Shown here: positions 8,608 to 17,061 of the stretch, piece after piece
Layout: each line of letters opens with the position of its first letter
How positions within the stretch are numbered: the stretch's first letter is position 1
Assembly (NCBI GenBank): GCA_019235415.1
Contig: JAFAKN010000254.1
Coordinates: forward strand, 1 to 47,308
Direction: 5' to 3'
Length of the DNA: 47,308 nucleotides
From: Alphaproteobacteria bacterium
Lineage (GTDB): Bacteria; Pseudomonadota; Alphaproteobacteria; Reyranellales; Reyranellaceae
Made by a program: the position numbers and the translations under genes
Notes under the pieces: model-generated
Told to the model about the DNA's origin: nothing
The model's database searches: none
The model's input: the letters and a program-made list of their open reading frames with translations, nothing else

Positions 8608-9091
8608 GGCTCGCTCCCAAGGCGATCCTGTCCTGCCGGCGGCGAGCGACCGGCGGCGAACCGCCTCTGTGGTGCGAGGGGAGCGGTGCGCCATCGACCC
8701 GTCGAACGGCCAACTCCGGCCAAGACGGGGAAGCATCGCGCCGCCGGACCTGTACTGGTCCTGCCGACCTCGGGTTTCCTATAGCCACCGCCTGTCTGAC
8801 AGTCCCTTTGCAGGCCCGGCGCGCCCATCTTTAGGAGGGCGCCAACCCGGCCCAGCTTGGAAACTGCCGTCGGTCCCCTCGCTTGCCCGAAGGCTGGAGA
8901 GGACCGAACGACGGCGACTGCTCGCGAACCGCAACATACGGGGTTCGATCCGGAGCGACAATCAAAAGATTGCGTTTATCCAGTAATATCCGTAAGCGGT
9001 TGAAAATACTTGAATTTACGGCGAATCCTAGCTATCAACCTTAACATATACGGACAATTATAAGTTTCCCCTCATAAAACTGGGCCTCGTC
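8608..9091. promoter_or_regulatory. rne leader and rne/amiC divergent control region
   Basis: This 484-base gap separates the divergent rne and amidase genes. No gene is convincing here. A hairpin can be drawn at 8867-8914 (CCGTC/GGTCC arms against GGACC/GACGG), which on the minus strand would fall in the rne 5' untranslated leader. RNase E commonly regulates its own mRNA through leader hairpins, so this is a plausible autoregulatory element. The stretch 8960-9075 is distinctly AT-rich for this genome and most likely holds the promoters; I could not assign -35/-10 boxes confidently. Confidence 0.4.
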
Positions 9092-9922
9092 ATGCCCGCC
9101 ATTTCACGTCGCGAGATGTTGGCTGCCATTTCAGGCGGTGTCGCCGCCTCCGGCTTGGCCACGCCCGCGGCCTGGGCAGAGCCTTCGAAGAAGTCGCCGC
9201 CCAAGCTTCTCCCGATGGCCAAGCCAAAGCTCATCATGCTCGATCCTGGCCACGGCGGACGCGACCCCGGCGCCCTTGGCGTGCGCGGCACGCAGGAGAA
9301 GGGTGTGGTGATGGCGGTCGCGCGCGAGCTGCAGAGCGAGCTGCTGGCCGGCGGGCGCTACCGCGTCCTGCTGACCCGCTTCAGCGACAGCTACGTGGGT
9401 CTGCGCGAGCGCGTGGCGCATGCCGAGGCGGCGAAGGCCGATCTTTTCCTGTCGCTGCACGCCGATTCGCACGCCGACTCGTCGATCCGCGGCGCCTCCG
9501 TCTATACGCTCTCGGAAGAGGCGACCGACCGCGAAGCGGCCGCCCTGGCGGCGCGCGAGAACCGGGCCGACGCGGTCGTTTCCGGCGTGCGGCTTGGCGA
9601 GCAGTCGGATGTCGTGGCGCGCAGCCTGGTTGCGATGAGCCAGCGCGGCACCGTCAACAACTCGCGCCGACTGGCCGACACGATCGTCGACACATTCGCC
9701 CGCAATGGCGTGCGGCTGCTGCCGCACACCCATCGCCAAGCGGGCTTCGCCGTGCTGACCTCGCCCGATATTCCCGCCGCGCTGGTCGAAATGGGCTACT
9801 TGTCCAACGCCCAGGACGAAAAGCTGCTCACGGTGCGCCAGCACCAACAGGCGCTGGCCCGTGCCCTGCGCGCATCGGTCGACGCCCATTTCGGCACGGC
9901 GGCTGCCATACGAAAGGCTTAA
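9092..9922 (+). CDS. N-acetylmuramoyl-L-alanine amidase (AmiC-type, Amidase_3)
   Basis: This zinc enzyme cuts the bond between N-acetylmuramic acid and the stem peptide in the periplasm, mainly for daughter-cell separation. The 276-residue protein begins with a twin-arginine signal (SRREMLAAISGG, Ala-rich, to about AWAE). The Amidase_3 domain follows: DPGHGGRDPGA gives the first zinc His (H54), TQEK the Glu (E69), SLHADS the second His, and VEMGYLSN near the C-terminus the catalytic Glu. It lacks the N-terminal AMIN targeting domain of E. coli AmiC, so it is shorter than usual. It precedes mrcA, a common pairing in alphaproteobacteria, with a palindromic repeat between them. Confidence 0.9.
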   Translation: MPAISRREMLAAISGGVAASGLATPAAWAEPSKKSPPKLLPMAKPKLIMLDPGHGGRDPGALGVRGTQEKGVVMAVARELQSELLAGGRYRVLLTRFSDSYVGLRERVAHAEAAKADLFLSLHADSHADSSIRGASVYTLSEEATDREAAALAARENRADAVVSGVRLGEQSDVVARSLVAMSQRGTVNNSRRLADTIVDTFARNGVRLLPHTHRQAGFAVLTSPDIPAALVEMGYLSNAQDEKLLTVRQHQQALARALRASVDAHFGTAAAIRKA

Positions 9923-9939
9923 CTCTTGCGCACAGTCGT

Positions 9940-10066
9940 CCTCCCCCGTCATACGGGGGAGGTGCCCCATCGGGGCGGAGGGGGAAGGCCACGATGAGTT
10001 CATTCTGTGGCCTTCCCCCTCCGCCCCGTTAGACGGGGGGCACCTTCCCCGTAAGATGGGGGAGGA
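9940..10066. repeat. Long dispersed inverted repeat, family B
   Basis: Outer arms are CCTCCCCCGTCATACGGGGG and the matching CCCCGTAAGATGGGGGAGG. Inner arms are GGCGGAGGGGGAAGGCCAC and GTGGCCTTCCCCCTCCGCC, around a short loop (ATGAGTTCATTCT). The element is a near-complete inverted repeat and fills most of the amiC-mrcA gap. Its right end supplies the purine-rich tract upstream of the mrcA start. No second full copy is in the window. Confidence 0.85.
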
Positions 10067-10084
10067 AAAGGTAAAAAGGTCGCC

Positions 10085-12544
10085 GTGCTGAAATTCTTCA
10101 AAATCCTGCTGGCCTTCACGACGGCCCTGCTCATCGTCGGGACGGGTACCGTCGCCGGGCTGTTCTGGCACTTCAGCCACGGCCTGCCCGATCACAAGCA
10201 GCTGGCCGACTATCAGCCGGCCACGGTGTCGCGGCTGTACGCTGCCGACGGCCGCTTGCTTGCCGAGTACGCCCGCGAAAAGCGCGTGTTCGTGCCGGTC
10301 GCCGCCATGCCCAAACGGCTGCTCGAGGCGTTCGTCGCGGCGGAGGACCAGCGCTTCTTCTCGCACCCGGGCGTCGACTTCGTGGGCGTGGCGCGCGCTG
10401 TCATCGCCAATCTCTCCAATCCCGGCAAGCGGCCGGAGGGCGCGTCGGGCATCACCCAGCAGGTGGCCAAGAACTTCCTGCTCTCCAACCAGGCGACGCT
10501 GGCGCGCAAGATCCGCGAGGCCATCCTCGCCTTCCGCATCGAGAACACCTATTCCAAGGAACGCATCCTCGAGCTCTATCTCAACGAGATCTATCTCGGC
10601 GCCGGCAACTACGGCGTTGCACAGGCGGCCATCAACTACTTCGACCATTCGCTGGGCGAGCTCACCCTGTCTGAGATCGCTTATCTCGCGGGCCTGCCGA
10701 AGGCGCCCAACCGCTACGGCATCGCGCGCAACGAGAAGGAAGCCTATGCCCGGCGCGATTACGTGCTCGGCCGCATGCTGGAGGACGGCTACATCACCCA
10801 GGCCGAGATGCAGCAGGCCAAGGCCGAGAAGCTGGTGTTGCGCAAGCGTGGCGCGACCGAGATCGTGCAGGCCGACTTCTTCGCCGAGGAAGTGCGTCGC
10901 AACCTGCTCGCCGCCTACGGCGAGAAGGGCCTGTACGAAGGCGGCCTGACAGTCAGCACCACGCTCGACCCGGCGATCCAGACCGTCGCCGACAACGCGC
11001 TGCGCGACGGCCTGATCACCTACGACCGGCGTCATGGCTGGCGCGGCCCGTATGCCAAGATCGCCGACATGAGCGCCTGGGAAGAGGAGCTGGCGCGCAT
11101 CGCCCAGCGGCGGCCGCTCGCCGGCCCGCCGGGCTGGCAGCTCGCGGTCGTGAGCAAGGTCGATCCCCAGGCGGCCCAGCTGGTCGGACTTGCCGACGGC
11201 GATGGCACGCTGCCGTTCGCCGAGATGACCTGGGCCGCGCCGAACCTGCCCGAGCAGCGGACCGGCGCGCCGCCGCGCAGCCCGCGTGACGTGGTGTCGG
11301 TGGGCGACGTGATCGTGGTCGAGAAGGTCGATAAGCCGGCCAACGGCGGCAAGCCCTATCCACCCAAGACCTACGCGCTGCGCCAGGTGCCCAACGTCGA
11401 AGGCGGCGTGGTGGTCATGGATACCCAGACCGGCCGCGTGCTCGCCATGTCCGGCGGCTGGTCGTACGGCCGCAGCCAGTTCAACCGTGCGGTCCAGGCA
11501 GCGCGGCAGCCCGGCTCCTCGTTCAAGCCCTTCGTCTATCTGACGGCCATGGACTCCGGCTTTTCGCCCGCGTCGGTCGTTGCCGACGAGCCGTTCAGCT
11601 ACGACCCAGGCTATGGCCAGCCCGTGTGGTCGCCCAAGAACTACGGCGGCGACTATATGGGCCCGATGACCTTGCAGCGCGCGCTCGAGCTGTCGCGCAA
11701 TCTCGTGACGGTGCGCCTGGCGGCCCAGATGGGCATGAAGAAGGTGGTCGCGACCGCCAAGGAATTCGGCGTCGTCGACAATATGGGCGCCTACTTGCCC
11801 AATGCGCTTGGCGCCACCGAGACGACGCTTCTGCGCATGACCATGGCCTACGCCATGTTGGCCAACGGCGCGCTCGAGCTCACGCCGAGCCTGGTCGACC
11901 GCGTGCAGGACCGCAACGGCAAGACGATCTACCGCCACGAGCCGCGCACCTGCCGCGGTTGCGGCGAGCACGCAGGGCCGGGCAAGCCCGAGGCGCCGGA
12001 GATCCTCGATCCGCGCAAGCCGTTCCACGATCCCGCGTCGGTGGGCCAGATCGTGCACATGATGCAGGGGGTGACGACGCGCGGAACAGCCGGCCAGCTC
12101 GCGGCCCTCGGCCGGCCGATTGCCGGCAAGACAGGCACGACCAACGATTCGCGCGACAACTGGTTCCTCGGTTCGACGCCCGACATCACCATCGGCGTCT
12201 ATATCGGGTTCGACGATCACCGCACGCTCGGTCACTCCAACTTGGAGACCGGCGGCGGCAATGCCGCGCCGATCTACGAAGCGATCGCCAAGGTGATCTT
12301 CAAGGGCAAGCCGCCGACGCCGTTCCGCATCCCTCCCGGCTTGCGCCTGGTGAAGTGGAGTTACGAGGGCGGCACGATCGACGAGGTCTTCAAGCCCGGC
12401 ACCGAGCCCGGCTCGGAGGGCTACGGCCAAACGCCGGCGCCGGTTGACGGCGCTACCCCCAGTGCGGGTATAGACGCCGGCGGCCCGCAACAGGCGGGCA
12501 ACGTCCGCCGCCCGGCACTGTCGGGCACGGGCGAAACGTACTAA
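10085..12544 (+). CDS. mrcA: Penicillin-binding protein 1A (bifunctional PBP)
   Basis: PBP1A polymerises glycan strands and cross-links stem peptides at the outer face of the inner membrane. The 819-residue protein has one N-terminal membrane anchor (FFKILLAFTTALLIVGTG), then a GT51 glycosyltransferase domain with the catalytic EDQRFFSHPGVD and a GITQQVAKNFLL segment. A linker/OB-like region follows. The transpeptidase carries SSFK with the active Ser at 478, SRN in LSRNLVTVRL, and KTGT with K682. A DDHRTLG region and a low-complexity tail close it. The start is a GTG preceded by AAAAAGG; no better in-frame start exists before the homology. Confidence 0.95.
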   Translation: MLKFFKILLAFTTALLIVGTGTVAGLFWHFSHGLPDHKQLADYQPATVSRLYAADGRLLAEYAREKRVFVPVAAMPKRLLEAFVAAEDQRFFSHPGVDFVGVARAVIANLSNPGKRPEGASGITQQVAKNFLLSNQATLARKIREAILAFRIENTYSKERILELYLNEIYLGAGNYGVAQAAINYFDHSLGELTLSEIAYLAGLPKAPNRYGIARNEKEAYARRDYVLGRMLEDGYITQAEMQQAKAEKLVLRKRGATEIVQADFFAEEVRRNLLAAYGEKGLYEGGLTVSTTLDPAIQTVADNALRDGLITYDRRHGWRGPYAKIADMSAWEEELARIAQRRPLAGPPGWQLAVVSKVDPQAAQLVGLADGDGTLPFAEMTWAAPNLPEQRTGAPPRSPRDVVSVGDVIVVEKVDKPANGGKPYPPKTYALRQVPNVEGGVVVMDTQTGRVLAMSGGWSYGRSQFNRAVQAARQPGSSFKPFVYLTAMDSGFSPASVVADEPFSYDPGYGQPVWSPKNYGGDYMGPMTLQRALELSRNLVTVRLAAQMGMKKVVATAKEFGVVDNMGAYLPNALGATETTLLRMTMAYAMLANGALELTPSLVDRVQDRNGKTIYRHEPRTCRGCGEHAGPGKPEAPEILDPRKPFHDPASVGQIVHMMQGVTTRGTAGQLAALGRPIAGKTGTTNDSRDNWFLGSTPDITIGVYIGFDDHRTLGHSNLETGGGNAAPIYEAIAKVIFKGKPPTPFRIPPGLRLVKWSYEGGTIDEVFKPGTEPGSEGYGQTPAPVDGATPSAGIDAGGPQQAGNVRRPALSGTGETY

Positions 12545-12554
12545 GTTCTCATGG

Positions 12555-12632
12555 CTGGGAGCGCGCCACTCCAGTGGCGCTCTTGACCTTGCAACCACCA
12601 GGAAGAGCGGCACTGGAGTGCCGCGCTCCCAG
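12555..12632. repeat. Dispersed inverted repeat, family C
   Basis: Arms are CTGGGAGCGCG...CCACTCCAGTGG and CCACTGGAGTGC-like...CGCGCTCCCAG, around an unpaired middle near 12585-12602. It fills the gap between mrcA and prfB. A shorter, degenerate relative (CGCCACTGGAGCGGCGCTCG) occurs at about 39447-39467, between the second lipoprotein and mnmA. Confidence 0.75.
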
Positions 12633-12649
12633 CGAAGAGTTGAGACGAG

Positions 12650-13772
12650 ATGCGCGCTGAAGCCCTGGCGATGGTCAACGAGATCGAGGAGTCGCTGGCG
12701 CTCCTGAGGAGGCGTCTTTGACTACGATCGCGCCGTCGTTCGACTCGCGGAGCTGAACGCGCGCGCCGAAGATCCGGCGTTGTGGAACGACCAGAAGGAA
12801 GCGCAGGGCGTGATGAAGGAGCGCACTCGGCTCGAGAGCGCGATCGGCATCATCAAGCAGTTGCGCGCCGCCGTGGACGACAATGCCGGCCTGATCGAGC
12901 TCGCCGAAGCCGAGGGCGACGAGAACATGATCGCCGACGCCGAGCGGGCGCTCGCCGAGGCCCGCCGCGAGGCGGCCAAGGCGCGGCTCGAGACGCTGCT
13001 GGCCGGCGACGCCGACGCCAACAACGCCTATGTCGAGATCAACGCCGGCACCGGCGGCACCGAGGCGCAGGACTGGGCCGAGATGCTGGCCCGCATGTAC
13101 GTCCGCTGGGCCGAGCGCCGCGGCTTCAAGGTGAGCTGGCTGGAGGAGAGCGCGGGCGAAGAGGCCGGCATCAAGTCGTGCGCCTTCAAGGTCGACGGTG
13201 CCAACGCCTACGGCTGGCTCAAGACCGAATCGGGCGTGCATCGGCTGGTGCGCATCTCGCCGTTCGACGGCAACGCGCGGCGCCATACCTCGTTCGCCTC
13301 GGTCTGGGTCTATCCCGAGGTCGACGACAACATCGACATCGAGATTCTAGACAAGGACCTGCGCGTCGACACCTACCGGGCATCCGGCGCCGGCGGCCAG
13401 CACGTCAACAAGACCGACTCCGCGGTGCGCATCACCCACATCCCGACCGGCATCGCGGTCGCCGTCCAGCAGGAGCGCAGCCAGCACCAGAACCGTGCCA
13501 AGGCCATGCAGATGCTGAAGGCGCGCCTCTACGAGCTCGAGCTGCAGAAGCGCGAAGCCGAGCGGCTGGCGGCCGAGGCCAGCAAGACCGACATCGGCTG
13601 GGGGCACCAGATTCGCTCCTACGTGCTGCAGCCCTACCAGATGGTGAAGGACCTGCGCACCGGCGTCGAACGCTCCGACCCGCAGAAGGTGCTCGACGGC
13701 GATCTCGACGAGTTCATGGCCGCGTCGCTGGCGGCGCGGGTCGGAGAGGGCGAGGGCAAGGAGGCGGCTTAG
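12650..13772 (+). CDS. prfB: Peptide chain release factor 2, programmed +1 frameshift
   Basis: RF2 recognises UGA and UAA stop codons and triggers peptide release on the ribosome. The gene is split between two frames. Frame one starts at ATG 12650 and reaches an in-frame TGA at 12719-12721 after 23 codons. The site reads AGGAGG-CGT-CTT-TGA-C, matching the classic autoregulatory frameshift (internal Shine-Dalgarno, then CTT TGA C). After the +1 shift the second frame runs from GAC TAC GAT at 12720 to the stop, giving about 373 residues. Family motifs present: the codon-recognition SPF tripeptide (VRISPFDG) and the catalytic GGQ ([14 protein letters not shown]). When RF2 is scarce, slow reading of the TGA favours the shift and raises synthesis. 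It ends one base before the convergent small membrane-protein gene. Confidence 0.96.
12710..12722 (+). promoter_or_regulatory. prfB programmed +1 frameshift site
   Basis: The local sequence is GAGG AGG CGT CTT TGA C. The purine-rich internal ribosome-pairing sequence is followed after one codon by the slippery CTT and the weak-context stop TGA C, with the spacing of the E. coli signal. The P-site tRNA slips from CTT to TTT. Recognised from established knowledge of prfB; the reading-frame change is seen directly. Confidence 0.93.
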
Positions 13773-13773
13773 T

Positions 13774-14069
13774 CTAACGCGCCTCGGCCTCTTGGGCGCT
13801 GATCTGGCTCACCATCCAGTTCGAGATCCAGCGCCAGACCCACGGGATTGGCACGATGAACAGCGAAGCCGCGAAGAAGCCTGCGACGTGGCCGAGCACC
13901 GACAGCCCGCTTGCCGTGAAGTCCCCGGCAGGGTGAAGTGGTCGCAGAGGAACCGGTAGAAGCGCCTGATCATCCACGGCGCCGGAACGATGAAGATCCA
14001 ACCGGGGGAGACCAGCAAGGTGTTGCCCAACAAGCCAATGTCGAACTTCGCGACGTTCAGGCGCGGCAC
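13774..14069 (-). pseudogene. Small membrane protein gene with one-base frame break
   Basis: Two overlapping minus-strand frames together give one sensible protein of about 98 residues. The first part, from a GTG at 14069, reads PRLNVAKFDIGLLGNT, then a hydrophobic stretch (VSPGWIFIVPAPWMIRRFYRF). Near 13931-13935 the frame must change within a run of four G's (GGGG on the minus strand; one more G would restore it). The rest reads DFTASGLSVLG, a second hydrophobic segment (VAGFFAASLFIVPIPWVWRW) and a short charged tail. I do not recognise the family. Either the gene is decayed or a homopolymer base was missed in sequencing. The start has no clear ribosome site. Confidence 0.55.
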
Positions 14070-14191
14070 GGTCGCGAGAGTAGGGTCCCTCGTCCAATCG
14101 AAGCAGTATCGGGAACCGCATCGGCCATGAGAGAAGGGCAACCGCGTGCGGCTTCGTTCGTTGTCGGCGTAACAAACGAACGAGGCCCCTC

Positions 14192-14416
14192 ATGCCACGC
14201 TTCTCACTTGTTGCAATCTGCGCCGCTCTGGCGCTCGGCACTGCGGCTTGCGGCGATACGCCGGGCCAGCGCGCACTCACCGGCGGCGCCATCGGCGCGG
14301 GCGGCGGTGCGCTGGTAGGCGCCGCGGCCGGCAACCCGGCAGCCGGCGCGATCGTCGGCGGCTTGGGTGGCGCCGCCGTCGGCGCCGCTACGACGCCGCG
14401 TCAATACTATTACTGA
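14192..14416 (+). CDS. Small glycine-zipper lipoprotein
   Basis: A 74-residue exported protein. The first 20 residues form a lipoprotein signal ending in the lipobox LGTAAC, so the mature protein should start with a lipidated Cys in the envelope. The remainder is a glycine-zipper: repeated GGAIGAGGGALVGAAAG and GAIVGGLGGAAVGAA segments able to pack as membrane-associated helices, ending RQYYY. GAGG lies upstream of the ATG with suitable spacing. Function is unknown; such proteins are common envelope components in alphaproteobacteria. It is convergent with the GMC oxidoreductase, with a strong hairpin between them. Confidence 0.85.
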   Translation: MPRFSLVAICAALALGTAACGDTPGQRALTGGAIGAGGGALVGAAAGNPAAGAIVGGLGGAAVGAATTPRQYYY

Positions 14417-14443
14417 CGGCTCGCCGAGGCCTTGTCCACGCGA

Positions 14444-14469
14444 AGCGGCGGCTGATTCAAGCCGCCGCT
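14444..14469. terminator. Perfect 10-bp hairpin at convergent gene ends
   Basis: AGCGGCGGCT, a six-base loop GATTCA, and AGCCGCCGCT form a perfect GC-rich stem. It lies downstream of the lipoprotein stop and overlaps the last codons of the oppositely oriented GMC gene. No U-run follows on either strand, so termination would not be of the classic intrinsic type. Confidence 0.5.
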
Positions 14470-16067
14470 CTTACCATGTCGGCGCACTTCTCGCCGATCA
14501 TGATGGAGGGTGCGTTGGTATTGCCGGCGATGATCGACGGCATGACCGACGCATCCGCCACGCGCAGTCCTTGGACGCCGTAGACCCGCAGCTGCGGATC
14601 GACGACGGCATCGACCTCGCGTCCCATGCGGCAGGTGCCGACGGGATGAAGGTTCGATACGCCGCGCGCGCGGATGTCGGCCTTGAGGTCGTCCTCTGCC
14701 GTGACGTGCGGTCCCGGCAGGATCTCCTCGACGACGAACGGCCGGAGCGCCGGCTGCGCGGCAATCCGACGGCAGACGCGCATGCCTTCGATCAGCGCCT
14801 GGAAGTCGTAACTGCTCCTCAGGAAGTTGAAGCGGATCTCGGGCGCCGCCTGCGGATCGGGCGACTTCAGCCGCACCGTGCCGCGCCCGTCCGGCCGAAG
14901 ATGCACCGGGCTCAGCCCGAAAGCGGAAAACGGCTGTGGCGTCACGCCGAGGCGGTTCCGCTCCTTGATCGCCCAGGCGAACATGTTGATCTGCAGGTCG
15001 GGGCGCTCGAGCCGCTTGTCGCTGCGGATCAAGGCGCCGACGTACAGGCCCATGCTGGCGAGCGGCCCGGTGCGCGCCAGCGCGTACTGCGCGCCGGCCA
15101 CCAGGCGGCGGGGCAGGCTGAGCGCAAGGTCGTTCATGGTCACCGGCTTGGCACAGCGGTAGGCGACGTAGGTGTTGAAGTGGTCGTGCAGATGGCTGCC
15201 GACGCCGGGCATGTCGCGCAGCACCGGGATGCCGAACGTCTGCAGATGCGTCGCCGGCCCCAGTCCTGACAGCATCAAGAGCTGCGGCGAGCCGTAGACG
15301 CCGCCCGACACGATGACCTCGCGGCGCGCGCGCGCCTGGCTCAGACCAGCCGGGGTGCGGTATTCGACTCCGGCGGCGCGGCCCTGCTCGATCAGCAGGC
15401 GCGTGGCGTGCGCGCCGGTCGCGATCGTCAGGTTGCGGCGGCCCTTGGCGTCGCCGAGGTAGGCGCGTGCGCTCGACCAGCGGCGCGCCTTGTTGATGGT
15501 GGTCTGGTAATAGCCCACGCCCTCCTGCGTCGCGCCGTTGAAATCGGGATTGACCGGAATGCCCGCCTCCACGGCGGCGTCATGCATGGCGCGGGCGAGC
15601 GATGGCTGCCAGCGATGGTCGCTCACCTTCAAAGGGCCGCCGACGCCGTGATAGTCGTCGGCACCGCGCTGCTGGTCCTCGGCGCGCTTGAAGTAGGGAA
15701 GAACGGAATCGTAGTCCCAGCCCTCGCAGCCGCGCTGGCGCCATTCGTCGTAATCGGCAGCATTGCCGCGCATGTAGACCATGCCGTTGATCGAGCTGGT
15801 GCCGCCCAGCACCTTGCCGCGTGGCTGGTACATCACGCGGCCGTTCAGCTCGGGCTCGGGCTCCGAGTCGAACATCCAGTTGACGCGCGGATTGTTGAAG
15901 GTCTTGTGATAGCCGAGCGGGATGTGGATCCACGGATAGCTGTCGCGCGGCCCCGCTTCCAGGAGCAGCACGCGAAAGCGGCCGTCTTCGCTGAGACGAC
16001 CGGCCACGGCGCAGCCGGCCGAACCGGCGCCGGTGACGATGAAATCGTAGACGTCCTCTCCTTGCAC
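14457..16067 (-). CDS. GMC-family FAD oxidoreductase (choline dehydrogenase-like)
   Basis: These flavoenzymes oxidise alcohols; substrates range from choline to long-chain or aryl alcohols, and this one cannot be assigned. The 536-residue protein starts with the dinucleotide fold [17 protein letters not shown] and the E-G-rich LLLEAGP strand. The GMC signature is clear in [19 protein letters not shown], the second in [21 protein letters not shown], and the active-site region is [11 protein letters not shown] with GNTNAP downstream. The frame is open far upstream, but a GTG at 16067 with GGAGG before it immediately precedes the FAD domain and is the best start. No partner dehydrogenase is adjacent. 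Confidence 0.92.
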   Translation of the reverse strand: MQGEDVYDFIVTGAGSAGCAVAGRLSEDGRFRVLLLEAGPRDSYPWIHIPLGYHKTFNNPRVNWMFDSEPEPELNGRVMYQPRGKVLGGTSSINGMVYMRGNAADYDEWRQRGCEGWDYDSVLPYFKRAEDQQRGADDYHGVGGPLKVSDHRWQPSLARAMHDAAVEAGIPVNPDFNGATQEGVGYYQTTINKARRWSSARAYLGDAKGRRNLTIATGAHATRLLIEQGRAAGVEYRTPAGLSQARARREVIVSGGVYGSPQLLMLSGLGPATHLQTFGIPVLRDMPGVGSHLHDHFNTYVAYRCAKPVTMNDLALSLPRRLVAGAQYALARTGPLASMGLYVGALIRSDKRLERPDLQINMFAWAIKERNRLGVTPQPFSAFGLSPVHLRPDGRGTVRLKSPDPQAAPEIRFNFLRSSYDFQALIEGMRVCRRIAAQPALRPFVVEEILPGPHVTAEDDLKADIRARGVSNLHPVGTCRMGREVDAVVDPQLRVYGVQGLRVADASVMPSIIAGNTNAPSIMIGEKCADMVRAAA

Positions 16068-16302
16068 GAGCACCTCCGTTGGAAGGGAAGCGTAGGGCGA
16101 GTTCGATGCCAAGAAAACCCGGTCGAGGTGCGTCCGATCGGGCTTCTCGTCCAAAAGATTGCCTGGCGGCTCACCGCCGTGGACCGCCGATGCGATCGCC
16201 GCGGCACGAACGACCAAGGCGGCATCTGGGAAGCTGTCCCGCCGGCAGCGGCCGGGGTACGTTTCGAACCGAGGTGGGTAATTCGTTGAAGCGGGGAGCG
16301 TA

Positions 16303-16503
16303 ATGTGGTTCGTCTTTGAAGCCGAGTATGCGACCGAGAATGGGCGAGCCAACTGGAACCGGCCGATACCCGAGACGATTGCCTGGCACGGCCCGTTCTT
16401 GTCCGAAGCGGAAGCCGATGCCGTCGCCCGGGCTCGCATGTGGGCGAAGATAGACATCTACGCCCACAAGGCGAGGATCGTCGACCTTACCGTACAGCAA
16501 TAG
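16303..16503 (+). CDS. Small uncharacterised protein (66 residues)
   Basis: A short acidic/aromatic protein (MWFVFEAEYATENGRANWNRP, then LSEAEADAVARARMWAKIDIY). It has GGGGAG at a good distance before the ATG and is followed after 15 bases by the YbaK-family gene on the same strand, so it is likely first in that transcript. No signal peptide or membrane segment is seen. I do not recognise a family. The 235 bases between it and the GMC gene on the other side show no other gene and probably hold divergent promoters. Confidence 0.6.
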   Translation: MWFVFEAEYATENGRANWNRPIPETIAWHGPFLSEAEADAVARARMWAKIDIYAHKARIVDLTVQQ

Positions 16504-16518
16504 CGGGACCGCAACGCG

Positions 16519-17031
16519 ATGACCATTGAGACGGTCCGCGACTTCCTGGCGGTGCACGCGCCGGACATCGAGATCCTCGAGCTGCCGCAGAGCACGGCGA
16601 CGGTAGAGCTGGCCGCCGCCGGACACGGCGTGGCGCCGGCGCAGATCGCCAAGACGCTGTCGCTGCGCATCAGGGACCGTATCGTGCTGGTGGTGGCCGG
16701 CGGCACGGCGCGGCTCAACAACAAGAAGGTGAAGAGCGTGCTGGGCGGCAAGGCCTCCATGCTGCCACCGCAGGAAGTGGCCGACCTGACCGGCCACCCG
16801 GTGGGCGGCGTCTGCCCGTTCGGTCTCGCCAACCCGCTGCCGATCTATTGCGATCTGTCACTGCGCGCCTTCGCGGAAGTGCTGCCGGCCGCAGGCTCGA
16901 CCAACAGTGCGCTGCGCATCACCCCCGCGCGCCTAGCCGAGCTGGTCGGGGCCGAATGGGTCGACCTGTGCGACGTCTCCGGCGAAACGGCGAGCCGGTC
17001 CGGGCTTGAACAGGGCGAGGCCTCCTCCTAG
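16519..17031 (+). CDS. YbaK/EbsC-type aminoacyl-tRNA deacylase
   Basis: This family removes wrongly attached amino acids (for example Cys or Ala on tRNA-Pro) in trans, protecting translation accuracy. The 170-residue protein shows the fold's hallmarks: GVAPAQIAKTLSLR with the conserved Lys, a VVAGGTARLNNKKVKSVLGG segment, LTGHPVGGVCPFG with the catalytic-site glycines, and GSTNSALRITPARLAEL near the end. Which amino acid it edits cannot be decided. It is the second gene of a short co-directional run and is followed 30 bases later by the amidohydrolase. Confidence 0.88.
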   Translation: MTIETVRDFLAVHAPDIEILELPQSTATVELAAAGHGVAPAQIAKTLSLRIRDRIVLVVAGGTARLNNKKVKSVLGGKASMLPPQEVADLTGHPVGGVCPFGLANPLPIYCDLSLRAFAEVLPAAGSTNSALRITPARLAELVGAEWVDLCDVSGETASRSGLEQGEASS

Positions 17032-17061
17032 CGTGGCGCGCGACGCGGAAGGGGAGGACAC

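Noticed and set aside
9131-12613. Very long minus-strand open frame (1160 codons) opposite the amidase and mrcA
   Set aside because: The plus strand carries clear Amidase_3 and PBP1A motifs here; the minus frame is a high-GC shadow rich in His, Arg and Gly with no family match.
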